From Triticum aestivum (lineage: Eukaryota > Streptophyta > Magnoliopsida > Poales > Poaceae), in the NCBI RefSeq assembly GCF_018294505.1, contig NC_057807.1:183747420-183811419 (forward strand): a stretch of DNA of 64,000 bases, given 5' to 3'. Both the position numbers and the translations under genes were made by a program. Shown piece by piece: positions 63,742-64,000 of this stretch; position 1 is the first letter of the stretch, and each line of letters opens with the position of its first letter. A model generated the notes under the pieces. The model did no database searches, was not told the DNA's origin, and saw nothing but the letters and a program-made list of their open reading frames with translations.

Positions 63742-63744
63742 CTT

Positions 63745-64000
63745 GTACTTTCTTATGATGAGCATGATGCATACACTTGTTCGGTATCTTACCACACGAA
63801 TGATAGGTTTTGCATTTCCGCTAACCTCATTTGTTTTTCCGAGTGTTTGTCATGTTCTTTCATTTTGGAGGATTCACAAGGCGGTACCATGATACGACAA
63901 CTTGGTCATGGGAAGGCATACATGATGTGCGACACCAACATTTTCGACATTATCATAAAGGTGAACTCCTTCTCTTTGGGCCCTCCTCACATATGCATAT
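63745..64000 (+). CDS. Orphan long ORF, continuation after CACTA 2
   Basis: Reading on from the CTT duplicate in the phase of the upstream ORF gives 85 stop-free codons to the window edge: VLSYDEHDAYTCSVSYHTND, then Cys/Ser-rich FSECLSCSFILED and GGTMIRQLGHGKAYMMCDTN. Composition (C, H, M, D rich) matches the 5' part. The end of the ORF lies outside the window. No domain recognised. Confidence 0.5.

Larger units (their letters stand above)
48855..64000 (+). mobile_element. LTR element with long orphan ORF, runs past window end
   Basis: LTR end 49638, primer site 49645, a 2-kb leader with hairpin and triplicate repeats, then a reading frame from 51664. No gag, protease, RT or integrase motif is visible in any of the translated frame up to 64000. 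It is interrupted by CACTA 2 at 54805-63741. Without its 3' half I cannot say whether pol follows. By structure it is a large LTR retrotransposon of unknown superfamily. Confidence 0.65.

Overview
The window is intergenic DNA of a large plant genome. The density of nested LTR retrotransposons (Athila, Retand/Tat and Tekay-like) and of CACTA transposons with GGCGCACC-type palindromic subtermini points to a Triticeae grass (wheat, Aegilops or barley type). That assignment comes from element style, not from a database search. No intact host protein-coding gene, rRNA, tRNA or CRISPR array was found. Nearly everything is transposon sequence or broken gene pieces.

Layout. 1-2588: low-copy DNA holding three unrelated exon fragments within 1 kb (ISWI remodeler on minus, kinesin on plus, R2R3-MYB on minus), then a purine-rich tract. 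2589-7583: CACTA element 1 with its transposase on the minus strand, carrying one frameshift; its right TIR is intact and its left TIR is missing. It sits in the 5' LTR of a Retand-like Gypsy element (7584-28288) that keeps gag, protease and a scrap of RT. That element also carries a long antisense ORF, which is split by an 11.7-kb Tekay-like element with 4.2-kb LTRs (12840-24517). 28289-32210: relic DNA transposon and tandem arrays. 32250-36366: a small island with two minus-strand B3/REM-type gene remnants, one carrying a solo LTR in an intron (33015-34115, TSD TATTA).

36367-48347: an Athila-type element with decayed gag, PR, RT, RNase H and IN. It is invaded by a solo LTR (36882-37355, TSD GTAAG) and, inside the integrase core, by an antisense non-autonomous element with 2.57-kb LTRs and only 0.9 kb of interior (41254-47288, TSD TACTC). 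48348-48774 is a probable further solo LTR.

From about 48855 to beyond the window end lies another LTR element (LTR end 49638, PBS 49645). It has hairpin repeats in its leader and one very long orphan reading frame that runs, with a single TGA, from 51664 to at least 64000. A second CACTA element (54805-63741, TSD CTT) interrupts that frame. This CACTA has no transposase, holds five copies of a ~660-bp tandem repeat, and carries spliceable exon fragments, including two exons of an Hsp70-interacting protein (HIP/TDX-like) gene.

Order of events read from the nesting: B3 genes, then Athila and its invaders; the orphan-ORF element, then CACTA 2; the Retand element, then the Tekay-like element (LTRs nearly identical where compared) and CACTA 1. 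The best candidates for something undescribed are the orphan ORF of more than 1,130 codons, the two gene-fragment-carrying segments, and the B3 cluster remnant.
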